This document shows, one piece after another, positions 17,675 to 25,465 of a stretch of 34,860 bases of DNA. The stretch comes from Flavobacteriaceae bacterium. GTDB taxonomy: Bacteria > Bacteroidota > Bacteroidia > Flavobacteriales > Flavobacteriaceae. A program made the translations under genes and the position numbers. Under the pieces are notes generated by a model. It worked only from the letters and a program-made list of their open reading frames with translations. It did no database searches and was not told where the DNA came from. The stretch spans positions 1 through 34,860 of the forward strand of contig JANSXF010000047.1 in assembly GCA_024743095.1 (NCBI GenBank). Direction: 5' to 3'. Each line of letters begins with the position of its first letter. The first letter of the stretch is position 1.

Positions 17675-17702
17675 CAAAGTAAGTAAAAAAGATAATATTC
17701 AA
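17675..17702 (-). promoter_or_regulatory. Weak promoter-like element for mscL
   Basis: On the minus strand a TTG is followed after 17 bases by TTACTTTG, which differs from TAnnTTTG in one defined base. It overlaps the end of alr and lies about 30 bases before the mscL ATG. Confidence 0.3.
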
Positions 17703-18820
17703 GCTCCGCAGACCACTCTTTTTACACGTTGTGATATGGCCGTGAGGATCTCGTATGAAATGGTGCCCGCGTTGGCCGCAAATTTTTCGGCGGATTTTTC
17801 CGTGCCGAACACGGTTGCCTCATCTCCTTCTTCACAATCGATTCCCGTAACCTCCACCATGATCATATCCATGCAAACATTGCCCAATATGGGCGCTTTT
17901 GAACCATTAATGACTACGGATCCTTTTCCTTTTCCATATTGTCGGCCAATGCCATCGGCATGTCCAATGGGCAAGGTGGCACTTTTTATGGGCCGTTTGG
18001 ATCTATAGGCCCGATTGTAGCCCACGGATTCATTGGCATTGATTTGATGGATCTGTGAAATGATGGTCTTCAGTGTTGCTACAGGCCTTAATTGCGCATC
18101 TACTTCGGCTTGATTGCCATATCCGTACAGTCCTATCCCGCTGCGGACCATCTCGAATTGTGCTTCGGGGTAATTGATGATGCCCGAAGTGTTGAGCATA
18201 TGGCGCATAAGGCGATGGCCCAACTTATCCATGAGCATATTGCTCAAATGTTTGAAGGTATTGATTTGATCCAGGCTAAAATCACGCTCGTTTTTATCTT
18301 CGGATGCTGCCAAATGCGAAAAGCAAGAAACTATTTTGATACATTCACTACGCTTGCTTTCCCCAGCAATAAAATCAACATCATCTTCCGAAAAACCCAA
18401 ACGGTTCAAGCCTGTGTTGAATTTGATATGAACAGGGTAATCGGTCTGTTTCATGGCTTTTGCAACTTCAATAAATTGATTCAAAATATTCTTGGAATAA
18501 ATGCTGGGCTCCAAATGGTGGGCCATCAAATCATCAAAATTGGAAGCCAAAGGGTGCAATACCAAAATAGGAAGCTGAATACCTGCTTTCCGTAACAAGA
18601 CCCCTTCGGCCACATAGGCAACCGCCAGATAATCGGCGCCGGACTGTTCCAATTTTTGGGCAATGGTCACCATATCGCTGCCGTAGGCAAAAGCCTTTAC
18701 AACGCCCAAAAATTTGGTTCCGGGCTTTATTTTGGATCGCAAGTAGTTGTAATTGTGTTCCAAGGATGCAAGGTCCAGGATCAACGTAGTTTCCCCGACC
18801 TTACTCATTGGTTTTGTCAT
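17699..18820 (-). CDS. alr: Alanine racemase
   Basis: This PLP enzyme interconverts L- and D-alanine for peptidoglycan. The PLP lysine is Lys42 in [10 protein letters not shown], and the second catalytic base is Tyr268 in SVGYNRAYR, as expected for the two-base mechanism. The 373-residue length covers the barrel and the C-terminal beta domain ([13 protein letters not shown]). It overlaps the end of tdk by 20 bases if the first ATG is used; an in-frame ATG at 18808 would leave an 8-base overlap. Either way the two genes are likely coupled. No MurF domain is fused, unlike some Bacteroidota Alr proteins. Confidence 0.94.
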   Translation of the reverse strand: MTKPMSKVGETTLILDLASLEHNYNYLRSKIKPGTKFLGVVKAFAYGSDMVTIAQKLEQSGADYLAVAYVAEGVLLRKAGIQLPILVLHPLASNFDDLMAHHLEPSIYSKNILNQFIEVAKAMKQTDYPVHIKFNTGLNRLGFSEDDVDFIAGESKRSECIKIVSCFSHLAASEDKNERDFSLDQINTFKHLSNMLMDKLGHRLMRHMLNTSGIINYPEAQFEMVRSGIGLYGYGNQAEVDAQLRPVATLKTIISQIHQINANESVGYNRAYRSKRPIKSATLPIGHADGIGRQYGKGKGSVVINGSKAPILGNVCMDMIMVEVTGIDCEEGDEATVFGTEKSAEKFAANAGTISYEILTAISQRVKRVVCGA

Positions 18821-19445
18821 TTTTGAAGGTCACTTCTTCGGAATTTACATCCATTTCCTTGATTTTTTCACGTAACATGGCTTTGTAAAATGCGGCACGG
18901 CTCAAGGGTTCGTATTCCTCGGTTTCGCCGAGCAAAACCAGATTGTCGTTCAGTGATTTTCTAAAACTGTAATTGGCCAAATTTCCAGTTCTTGTGCACA
19001 CAGCGTGTACTTTGGTCACGTATTCCGCTGTGGCCATCAGGGCCGGCATGGGGCCAAAGGGGTTGCCCTTAAAGTCCATATCCAGACCGGCGACCACCAC
19101 ACGAACGCCCCTGTTGGCCAAATCGTTGCAAACCGTCACGATCTCATCATCAAAAAATTGGGCCTCGTCAATACCGATTACATCGCAATCGTCCGCCAAG
19201 AGCCGAATATTGGCCGCGGCCGGAACAGGTGTTGACCGGATTTCGTTGGAATCGTGCGATACCACCATCTCTTCATGATACCTGGTATCTACAATGGGCT
19301 TAAAGATCTCCACTTTTTGCTTGGCGAATTGGGCCCGTTTTAATCGTCGGATCAGTTCTTCGGTCTTTCCGGAAAACATGGAACCGCAAATCACCTCGAT
19401 CCATCCAAACTGTTCCTTAGGGTTGACTGTGTTTTCGAGAAACAT
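18801..19445 (-). CDS. tdk: Thymidine kinase (type II)
   Basis: Tdk phosphorylates thymidine for salvage. The P-loop GSMFSGKT is at 21-28 and a DEAQFF Walker-B-like block follows. The lasso region [15 protein letters not shown] has one cysteine where zinc-binding relatives have CxxC, and the later [10 protein letters not shown] has none, so the structural zinc site appears absent. I start at the ATG at 19445, giving 214 residues; the open frame continues to a TTG at 19499 that overlaps the promoter. It leads the probable tdk-alr unit and diverges from the hypothetical gene at 19601. Confidence 0.93.
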   Translation of the reverse strand: MFLENTVNPKEQFGWIEVICGSMFSGKTEELIRRLKRAQFAKQKVEIFKPIVDTRYHEEMVVSHDSNEIRSTPVPAAANIRLLADDCDVIGIDEAQFFDDEIVTVCNDLANRGVRVVVAGLDMDFKGNPFGPMPALMATAEYVTKVHAVCTRTGNLANYSFRKSLNDNLVLLGETEEYEPLSRAAFYKAMLREKIKEMDVNSEEVTFKNDKTNE

Positions 19446-19496
19446 ACCGTATTTTTGAAAGAAATTGTTTGTTTTCCCATTATATTGGGACGACCA

Positions 19497-19530
19497 CAAA
19501 GCTACTAAAAAATTGTACCCCTGTTTTCAA
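19497..19530 (-). promoter_or_regulatory. Promoter for tdk-alr (TTG-N23-TAGCTTTG)
   Basis: On the minus strand TAGCTTTG (19504-19497) fits the -7 consensus and a TTG lies 23 bases upstream, at the long end of the accepted range. The predicted start near 19490 leaves a leader of about 45 bases. Confidence 0.55.
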
Positions 19531-19600
19531 TAAGATTTTAACCTTTTGTTGATGGGGTATTTGCAAAATCGTTATATTTTTATAGTAAAGAAGAAAAGCT

Positions 19601-20290
19601 ATGATACGGAAATTGAGGGAAGAGTTGATCAAGTTGTCCACTGAGATAATCACGGCAAGGGAGGATACCGATCTTGCGGCATTGTATGAAAAATCCAGAA
19701 AGATTTATGAAAAACTGGCCGTGCTGAAGTTTATTGATGAGAAGTTGAACGATGTTGAGGTGGATGTATCCCAAAACGTGATAGCCTCAAGGTTCGAGAA
19801 AATGGCCAATGCCGTATTGAGCGGGAATACATCCGTTCCAGAGAGCAACCCGCACCAAGAAGATATCATGACCCCCGGTATGGACACCATAAAGGATATG
19901 GTTTCCGAAATGCCCTCCAATGCCGACCTGGAAAAGGTATTTGCCGAATTTGTGGCCAAGCCCAACCTTATAAAGAACGACAAGGATGAGGTAACGCCCA
20001 ATGAGAATGTCAGTGCACCTTCGCAACCGATCAAGCCGAAATCGTTAAATGATCGGCTGGCCAAGGATTTTCAGGTAGGCCTCAACGATAAACTTGCGTT
20101 TGTAAAACACCTGTTCAATAACGATATGGAGGATTACACCCGCGTGCTTTCCCAGCTCACAACGATTGATTCGGAAGAACGTTCGGTTGCCTTTATCAAC
20201 AATATGGTAAAGCCTGAGTACAATAATTGGGAGGGCAAAGAGGAGTATGAGGCTCGCTTTGTTGCCTTGATAGAACGCAGGTTCGCATAA
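19601..20290 (+). CDS. Conserved-looking hypothetical protein upstream of rsmI
   Basis: I do not recognise a named domain in this 229-residue soluble protein. The N-terminal 60 residues are rich in Leu, Lys and Glu and look helical or coiled-coil. Residues about 70-150 are Pro/Asn/Ser-rich and probably disordered. The last 75 residues (from LNDRLAKDFQVGLNDKLAFV) look like a compact helical domain, with LFNNDMEDYTRVLSQLTTI and a Trp-containing end. There is no signal peptide or membrane segment. It lies 48 bases upstream of rsmI on the same strand, so co-expression with that gene is likely. Confidence 0.75.
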   Translation: MIRKLREELIKLSTEIITAREDTDLAALYEKSRKIYEKLAVLKFIDEKLNDVEVDVSQNVIASRFEKMANAVLSGNTSVPESNPHQEDIMTPGMDTIKDMVSEMPSNADLEKVFAEFVAKPNLIKNDKDEVTPNENVSAPSQPIKPKSLNDRLAKDFQVGLNDKLAFVKHLFNNDMEDYTRVLSQLTTIDSEERSVAFINNMVKPEYNNWEGKEEYEARFVALIERRFA

Positions 20291-20338
20291 ATCCATTTTT
20301 TCAATTCTATTTTGATCATAAGACCGTAACTTTGGTCC

Positions 20339-21010
20339 ATGGGAAAGTTATATCTGGTTCCAACACCAATAGGAAACCTTGAGGACATGACACTTCGTGC
20401 CATACAGGTATTAAGGCAGGTGGATGTTATCTTGGCTGAAGATACCCGGACCAGCGGCAAGTTGCTCAAACATTTTGATATCAACACCCATCTGCAGAGC
20501 CACCACATGCACAACGAACACAAAGAGGTTGATGGTCTGGTACAAAAAATGAAAGAAGGGACTACTTATGCTCTGGTTTCGGATGCAGGTACACCGGCTA
20601 TTTCCGACCCTGGTTTTCTATTGACCCGTGCTTGTGTTGAAAACGATATTGAGGTGGAATGCTTGCCAGGCGCAACAGCATTTGTACCCGCTTTGGTGAA
20701 CAGCGGATTGCCCAATGATCGATTTGTTTTTGAAGGGTTTTTGCCCATAAAAAAGGGACGTCAAACACGACTTTTGGAACTCGCCGAAGAAACCCGGACC
20801 ATGGTTTTTTATGAATCTCCGCACAAGCTCATTAAAACCTTGACGCATTTTTCCGAGTATTTCGGGGAAGACAGACCTATTGCTGTGTCAAGGGAATTGA
20901 CCAAATTATATGAAGAGACCGTTCGCGGTAAGGTGACCGAAGTTTTGGAACATTTCAACAACAAAGCTCCCAAAGGAGAATTTGTGATTGTGGTCGGGGG
21001 CAAAAAATAG
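20339..21010 (+). CDS. rsmI: 16S rRNA (cytidine-1402-2'-O)-methyltransferase
   Basis: RsmI methylates the 2'-hydroxyl of C1402 in the ribosomal P site using S-adenosylmethionine. The 223-residue protein starts with the family signature LYLVPTPIGNLEDMTLRA. It continues with AEDTRTSGKLL and VSDAGTPAISDPGFLLTRA, both characteristic of the SAM-binding class III fold. LPGATAFVPALVNSGL and FYESPHKL are also conserved. It lies between the hypothetical gene at 19601 and the uracil-DNA glycosylase family gene. The ATG at 20339 is the obvious start. Confidence 0.95.
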   Translation: MGKLYLVPTPIGNLEDMTLRAIQVLRQVDVILAEDTRTSGKLLKHFDINTHLQSHHMHNEHKEVDGLVQKMKEGTTYALVSDAGTPAISDPGFLLTRACVENDIEVECLPGATAFVPALVNSGLPNDRFVFEGFLPIKKGRQTRLLELAEETRTMVFYESPHKLIKTLTHFSEYFGEDRPIAVSRELTKLYEETVRGKVTEVLEHFNNKAPKGEFVIVVGGKK

Positions 21011-21049
21011 TTGTTAACTTCAACACAACTTTACGACCCTATACATGAG

Positions 21050-21622
21050 ATGGACGAACTACTATCCCAAATACGGAACTGCACCCATTGCAAGGAGCAT
21101 TTGCCCCTAGGTCCCAGGCCCATGGTTGCCGCCCATCCAGAATCAAAAATTGCCATTATAGGGCAGGCGCCCGGTACCAAAGTCCACCAAACAGGAGTTC
21201 CGTGGGACGACCCGAGCGGAAGACAGCTTAGAAAATGGCTGGGTGTAACGGATGAACAATTTTATAAGGAACAACTTTTTGCCCTGATCCCAATGGGATT
21301 TTGTTATCCGGGCAAAGGAAAGTCCGGGGATTTGCCTCCAAGACCCGAATGTGCCCCCTTATGGCATGAAGCGCTATTTGATCAAACGCCTAACTTGGCA
21401 TTGACCATCTTGATAGGGCAACATGCACAAAACTATTATTTGGGGGAGGCAATGATGCGAAACCTGACCGAAACGGTGAAAAATTACCGGAATTACCTGC
21501 CCCATTATTTTGTGCTGCCACATCCATCACCGAGAAATCGGTTTTGGTTGGGCAAAAACCCATGGTTTGAAGAAGATGTGTTACCGGATTTAAGAAAAAG
21601 AATTCTAATCAATCTTGACTAA
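21050..21622 (+). CDS. Uracil-DNA glycosylase family protein, probable Fe-S type
   Basis: The 190-residue protein has both family motifs: GQAPG at 38-42, followed by the PWDDPSG region, and near the end LPHPSPRN. Four cysteines, C11 and C14 (CTHC) and C84 and C100, are spaced like the [4Fe-4S] ligands of family 4-type uracil-DNA glycosylases, which excise uracil from DNA. The frame opens at a TTG at 21011; I choose the ATG at 21050 because it gives a normal N-terminus just before the CxxC. It lies 39 bases after rsmI and is probably co-transcribed. Exact subfamily and substrate are uncertain. Confidence 0.82.
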   Translation: MDELLSQIRNCTHCKEHLPLGPRPMVAAHPESKIAIIGQAPGTKVHQTGVPWDDPSGRQLRKWLGVTDEQFYKEQLFALIPMGFCYPGKGKSGDLPPRPECAPLWHEALFDQTPNLALTILIGQHAQNYYLGEAMMRNLTETVKNYRNYLPHYFVLPHPSPRNRFWLGKNPWFEEDVLPDLRKRILINLD

Positions 21623-21753
21623 GTAAGGCCTAACTGGAAAATCATATCCTGATTTTACTGTTGATTACCAAGGCCCGTGTAAATCGGTATGGGAGACATT
21701 CAATATAATTCTTTATTTTTAAGCATTGATGTTTAACGTTTGAAACCAATATT

Positions 21754-22221
21754 ATGGTGGAATGGAGTTTTAAAGTCGGAAGTAACCCTTTGGAGGTTAG
21801 CAAGAAGTTGCAGTCATCATTTGGTGCAGTTGACAGTTTGGTTTTTAATATGAACAGGAACAAAAATAATTCGATGACCTTTAGGTTACGTAAACGGATT
21901 CTTTATGCTTGGTATATGAAATACCAAAATTGGACTGTTGCCCATGGTAAGCTTTTAAAAAGAGATGCCGACAACAATACCAATGTGGAAATTTCATTTA
22001 ATCAACATTTTTTGATTCAGGCGATAATCTTCCTTCATCTTTTTTTAGGTTTTGGTCTATTGATTGGCATAATTTCAGGTATGAACACCAATTCGTATAT
22101 GTATATCCCTATGATTGTTCTATTGTTCATTGGAGCTGTGTTGTGGTCTTCAATGCAAAGGAAATTTAAAAAGGATGTCCAAAACTTCAAGGCATTAATA
22201 TCTGAAGTTTTAGAGCTATAG
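21754..22221 (+). CDS. Hypothetical membrane protein
   Basis: I do not recognise this 155-residue protein. Residues 1-80 are hydrophilic, and two strong hydrophobic segments follow at about 86-109 and 114-133, with a short polar turn between. A basic C-terminal tail (MQRKFKKDVQ) ends the protein, so both termini probably face the cytoplasm. The region reads more AT-rich than the flanking rsmI and AhpD genes. It lies 131 bases after the glycosylase gene and before a decayed DUF72 fragment, which suggests a plastic spot. No function can be assigned. Confidence 0.65.
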   Translation: MVEWSFKVGSNPLEVSKKLQSSFGAVDSLVFNMNRNKNNSMTFRLRKRILYAWYMKYQNWTVAHGKLLKRDADNNTNVEISFNQHFLIQAIIFLHLFLGFGLLIGIISGMNTNSYMYIPMIVLLFIGAVLWSSMQRKFKKDVQNFKALISEVLEL

Positions 22222-22222
22222 A

Positions 22223-22437
22223 ATGAAATTTGGAAGAGTGGACCACCCAGAGCTTATTGACTTTACACTACCGCCCGGTCATTCTGAAGCTCCTTTTGCT
22301 CTATCAAATAATAAAACAGGTGCTGACAAAGGTTTATGTTGGCTGTGCTAAATGGAATAGTAAAGACTTAAAGAACTTTTACCCTTGGAAAGTAAGGGGA
22401 TATAAAAATTTACCAACATCCAGTTTAACAAATGCCC
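22223..22437 (+). pseudogene. Remnant of a DUF72 (YecE-like) gene, frameshifted and truncated
   Basis: The frame from the ATG at 22223 encodes MKFGRVDHPELIDFTLPPG, resembling a DUF72 N-terminus, and stops early after WLC. A second frame downstream encodes KVYVGCAKWNSKDLKNFYP, which is the next conserved DUF72 block. Dropping one A from the AAA at 22328-22330 joins the two in a single frame. After FYP the similarity fades, and the rest of the roughly 250-300 residue family is missing; the AhpD-like gene on the other strand begins here. DUF72 proteins have a TIM-barrel fold of unknown function. The family call is from memory of the motif. Confidence 0.7.
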
Positions 22438-22439
22438 GG

Positions 22440-23042
22440 CTAGTATATGGACCCATCGTGCTTCCCTTTTTGCCAACCCACTTCGCCCAAGTATTTCTCC
22501 GCACTCTCTACCGCACCATTTTCTATGTTGGTGCCCATGGAATCGTTCCAGCGGTTCAAATAACCAAAAAGGGAAATCACTCCCATCATTTCCACGATTT
22601 CGCCATCGTCCCAATACCGGTGCAGTCTTTTTTTGATATCCGCATTCACCGTATTGGGGACCTGGGAAGCTGCCAGGGCAAAGTCGAGCGCAGCCCTCTC
22701 CGCTTCGGAAAAGACACTATGGGTACGGTATTCCCAAATATTGTCCAATTGTTCCTGTTCGGCGCCATATCGCTCTGCCGCACGAATGGCATGTGCTTGG
22801 CAATAACGACAGCCCGTAGCGTTGCTGCTGACCCAGGCGATCAAACGTTTTAGGGCAGAAGTAACCCTTCCCTCATTTGCCATCACGGCCTTGTTAAGGT
22901 TAATGAAAGCCTTGGAAATGGCAGGTCTGTGCTGCATGGTCAAAACAGAATTGGGACAAAACCCAAGGGTCTCGTTAAAGAATTCCGCCAGTTCTTTGGT
23001 TTCTATGTCATGGTCGGGCGACAAGGGGTTTACTAAGGCCAT
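22440..23042 (-). CDS. Carboxymuconolactone decarboxylase/AhpD-family peroxidase-like protein
   Basis: The protein has 200 residues in an all-helical AhpD-like fold. The active-site motif is Cys78-x-x-Cys81-x-x-His84 (GCRYCQAHAIRAAE), the redox-active pair of alkylhydroperoxidase-type members. This favours peroxide or thiol chemistry over decarboxylation. The ATG at 23042 starts MALVNPLSPDHD. It diverges from an OsmC-like gene across a 55-base gap, so both may respond to the same stress. No DNA-binding partner is next to it. The substrate is not known. Confidence 0.85.
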   Translation of the reverse strand: MALVNPLSPDHDIETKELAEFFNETLGFCPNSVLTMQHRPAISKAFINLNKAVMANEGRVTSALKRLIAWVSSNATGCRYCQAHAIRAAERYGAEQEQLDNIWEYRTHSVFSEAERAALDFALAASQVPNTVNADIKKRLHRYWDDGEIVEMMGVISLFGYLNRWNDSMGTNIENGAVESAEKYLGEVGWQKGKHDGSIY

Positions 23043-23060
23043 TTTTGAGATTATAAATTG

Positions 23061-23068
23061 TATTTTTG
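23061..23068 (+). promoter_or_regulatory. -7 element for the OsmC-like gene
   Basis: TATTTTTG fits TAnnTTTG and lies 29 bases before the ATG at 23098, in the 55-base gap with the AhpD-like gene. No TTG occurs at the standard spacing. Confidence 0.4.
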
Positions 23069-23097
23069 AACCCTACAAGAAACAAAAATTAATCATC

Positions 23098-23520
23098 ATG
23101 ACAAATCACGTAACAACCAAATGGTTAGGCGAAATGGCCTTTGAAAGCAACAACCCTTCAGGGCATACGGTTCGAATCGACGCTGGAGAGGACAGTGGGG
23201 GTTCCGGAGCAGGTTTGCGCCCCAAAGCCCTAATGTTGTCAAGTTTGGCAGGATGTTCCGGCTTGGATGTGGCCTCGCTCATCAAAAAAATGAAACTGGA
23301 AGTTGATGACTTTAAGATAGAGACCATCGCCAACCTTACCGATGAGCATCCAAAATATTACGATTCCGTGGTGATCGAATATCATTTTACGGGAGCCAAT
23401 TTAAACGAGGACAAGCTTAAAAAAGCCGTGGACCTTTCCGTGGACAAGTATTGTGGCGTTATGGAGATGTTCAGAAAATTTGCGGAGTTGGAGATCAAGA
23501 TTATCTATCACAACAAATAG
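23098..23520 (+). CDS. OsmC family peroxiredoxin-like protein
   Basis: OsmC/Ohr proteins reduce organic hydroperoxides with two cysteines. The 140-residue protein has Cys53 in LAGCSGLDVASL and Cys119 in VDKYCGVMEMF, the expected pair, and the typical alpha/beta OsmC profile. The open frame extends far upstream to 22822 across the AhpD-like gene, but the ATG at 23098 gives a complete family-length protein (MTNHVTTKWLGEMAFES) and follows a -7 element. It is divergent from the AhpD-like gene. Whether it acts on organic peroxides or is a YhfA-like variant is open. Confidence 0.87.
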   Translation: MTNHVTTKWLGEMAFESNNPSGHTVRIDAGEDSGGSGAGLRPKALMLSSLAGCSGLDVASLIKKMKLEVDDFKIETIANLTDEHPKYYDSVVIEYHFTGANLNEDKLKKAVDLSVDKYCGVMEMFRKFAELEIKIIYHNK

Positions 23521-23770
23521 ATTTTCCACAAAAAGTTAATACAAGGCACAAGTTCAAAATGCTGTTAAATCAATTATAGTTCTGAACTAGGTCGACCTCA
23601 AGATCAAGTTTGGAAATGTGAACGAATTGAAATTCGATCTAGAGAAAAGGTTTTTGATTTGGCTTCCAACATGGCCGTATTGGTTAAAGACCTTCCTTGC
23701 GATCTTACAAAAATTCGAAAGAAATCTCCTTGAACTTGAATTTTATTGATGAACTTGAAATTGACCATTG
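23521..23770 (+). other. Intergenic region, no recognised gene
   Basis: This 250-base stretch between the OsmC-like gene and recJ has no ATG-started frame of note. A frame without a good start is open at 23569-23730 (54 codons, containing REKVFDLASNMAVLVKDLP) and might be a gene fossil, but I cannot assign it. No terminator-like hairpin or promoter match stands out. Confidence 0.4.
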
Positions 23771-25459
23771 ATGCGCTGGACCGTAAAGCCAAAACCCGAA
23801 CAAGAATCCATCGACCAACTTACCGAAACTTTGGGGGTAGATGATTTGGTCGCCCAATTGTTGATTCAACGAGGGATAACAAATTATGATGAAGCAAAAG
23901 CATTCTTCCGACCAGAATTGGATCATCTGCACGATCCTTTTTTGATGAAGGACATGCAAAAAGCGGTGGACCGGATTGAGCAAGCCATTGCTAAGGGAGA
24001 AAATATCCTGGTGTATGGGGATTATGATGTGGACGGCACCACTTCGGTAGCTTTAATGAGTTCCTTTTTGATGGAATCCTACCCAAATGTTGCCACGTAC
24101 ATCCCCGACCGCTATGGGGAAGGCTATGGCATATCGTTCCAAGGCATTGATTTCGCAGTGGACAATGACATGGGTTTGATGATTGCCTTGGACTGTGGAA
24201 TCAAGGCCATCGACCAGATAAAATACGCTAAGGAAAAAGGGATTGATGTAATTGTTTGTGATCACCACCGGCCAGGAACAGAACTGCCCGATGCCGTTGC
24301 GGTGCTGGACCCCAAACAGGAAGATTGCAAATACCCGTATAAAGAACTTTGCGGATGTGGTGTCGGCTTTAAACTGATCCAAGGGTTGAGTGCCAAGCGG
24401 GGAAAGACCATTGATGATATTTTGCTTTATTTGGATTTAGTGGCCACGGCCATTGCTGCCGATATTGTTCCCATTACCGGAGAAAACCGTGTGCTCGCCT
24501 ATTACGGTTTAATGGTCATTAATGAAAATCCACGTAGAGGAATTAAAGCATTGATCGATCAGACCAGGAAACGGGAACTTACCATCACGGATGTCGTATT
24601 CATCATTGCACCACGGATCAATGCGGCCGGCCGGATGAAGCATGGACAACATGCGGTCACCTTACTTACCGAGACCGACTTTGCCCAAGCCCAACAGTAT
24701 GCTTCTGAAATTGAACTCTTCAATACCGAACGAAGGAGTTTGGACCAAGAAACCACAAAAGAGGCCTTGGTGCAAATCCAAGAAAATAAAGAGGAAGAGA
24801 AATTCACCTCTGTGGTCTACAGCGAAAACTGGCACAAAGGCGTGATTGGCATCGTGGCATCTCGATTAACGGAGACATACTACCGCCCTACCTTGGTATT
24901 TACCAAAAGCGGGGATAAATTGGCCGCCTCCGCCCGATCGGTAAAAGGATTTGATATCTACAATGCCCTGGAAGGCTGTTCGGATTGTCTGGAACAGTTT
25001 GGGGGTCACATGTACGCAGCAGGTCTCACACTTTTGGAAGAACAGTACGAAGCCTTTAAAAAACAGTTTGAAAAAGTAGTGTCGGAAACCATCGACCCAA
25101 AACTATTGCAGCCCGAAATTTCTGTGGATGCCAAAATCTCCATGCATCAAATTACGCCAAAATTAATGCGGATCTTGAAACAGTTTGCTCCTTTTGGCCC
25201 GGGCAACATGATCCCGATTTTTATGGCCGAAGGATTAAAGGATACAGGGTATGCCCGTGGAGTGGGGGAAGAAGAAAAACATTTAAAATGTAGCCTCTAT
25301 CAACCGGGATTCGATCCCATTGGGGGCATTGGCTTTAATTTAGGCGATAAATTGGACGTTGTTAAGGGGATAAAACCTTTTGATGCCGTATTTTCGTTGG
25401 ATGAAAATCAATGGAAGGGAACGGTGAGCCTTCAACTAAAACTAAGAGATATCCGCTAG
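23771..25459 (+). CDS. recJ: Single-stranded-DNA-specific exonuclease RecJ
   Basis: RecJ is a 5'-3' single-strand exonuclease in recombination and mismatch repair, of the DHH phosphoesterase family. The 562-residue protein shows DYDVDGTTS (84-92, metal motif I) and CDHHRPG with DHH at 164-166. The DHHA1 domain follows (from about 350), with AASARSVKGFDIYNAL and FGGHMYAAGLTL, and the C-terminal OB-like part includes FAPFGPGNMIP. The ATG at 23771 is preferred over an in-frame TTG three bases earlier. The MFS gene starts 6 bases after its stop, so the two form one unit. Confidence 0.95.
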   Translation: MRWTVKPKPEQESIDQLTETLGVDDLVAQLLIQRGITNYDEAKAFFRPELDHLHDPFLMKDMQKAVDRIEQAIAKGENILVYGDYDVDGTTSVALMSSFLMESYPNVATYIPDRYGEGYGISFQGIDFAVDNDMGLMIALDCGIKAIDQIKYAKEKGIDVIVCDHHRPGTELPDAVAVLDPKQEDCKYPYKELCGCGVGFKLIQGLSAKRGKTIDDILLYLDLVATAIAADIVPITGENRVLAYYGLMVINENPRRGIKALIDQTRKRELTITDVVFIIAPRINAAGRMKHGQHAVTLLTETDFAQAQQYASEIELFNTERRSLDQETTKEALVQIQENKEEEKFTSVVYSENWHKGVIGIVASRLTETYYRPTLVFTKSGDKLAASARSVKGFDIYNALEGCSDCLEQFGGHMYAAGLTLLEEQYEAFKKQFEKVVSETIDPKLLQPEISVDAKISMHQITPKLMRILKQFAPFGPGNMIPIFMAEGLKDTGYARGVGEEEKHLKCSLYQPGFDPIGGIGFNLGDKLDVVKGIKPFDAVFSLDENQWKGTVSLQLKLRDIR

Positions 25460-25465
25460 CAATTT

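Noticed and set aside
20327..20334. TAACTTTG, a -7-like element directly before rsmI.
   Set aside because: It would place the transcript start at or inside the rsmI ATG, and no TTG lies at a suitable distance, so chance is likelier.
22230..22853. Long plus-strand open frame of 207 codons.
   Set aside because: Only its start resembles protein (the DUF72 fragment); the rest is antisense to the AhpD-like gene, which has clear family motifs.
23569..23733. Start-less 54-codon frame with REKVFDLASNMAVLVKDLP, faintly like a four-helix-bundle (S23-type) protein.
   Set aside because: No start codon and the resemblance is too weak; left as unassigned intergenic DNA.
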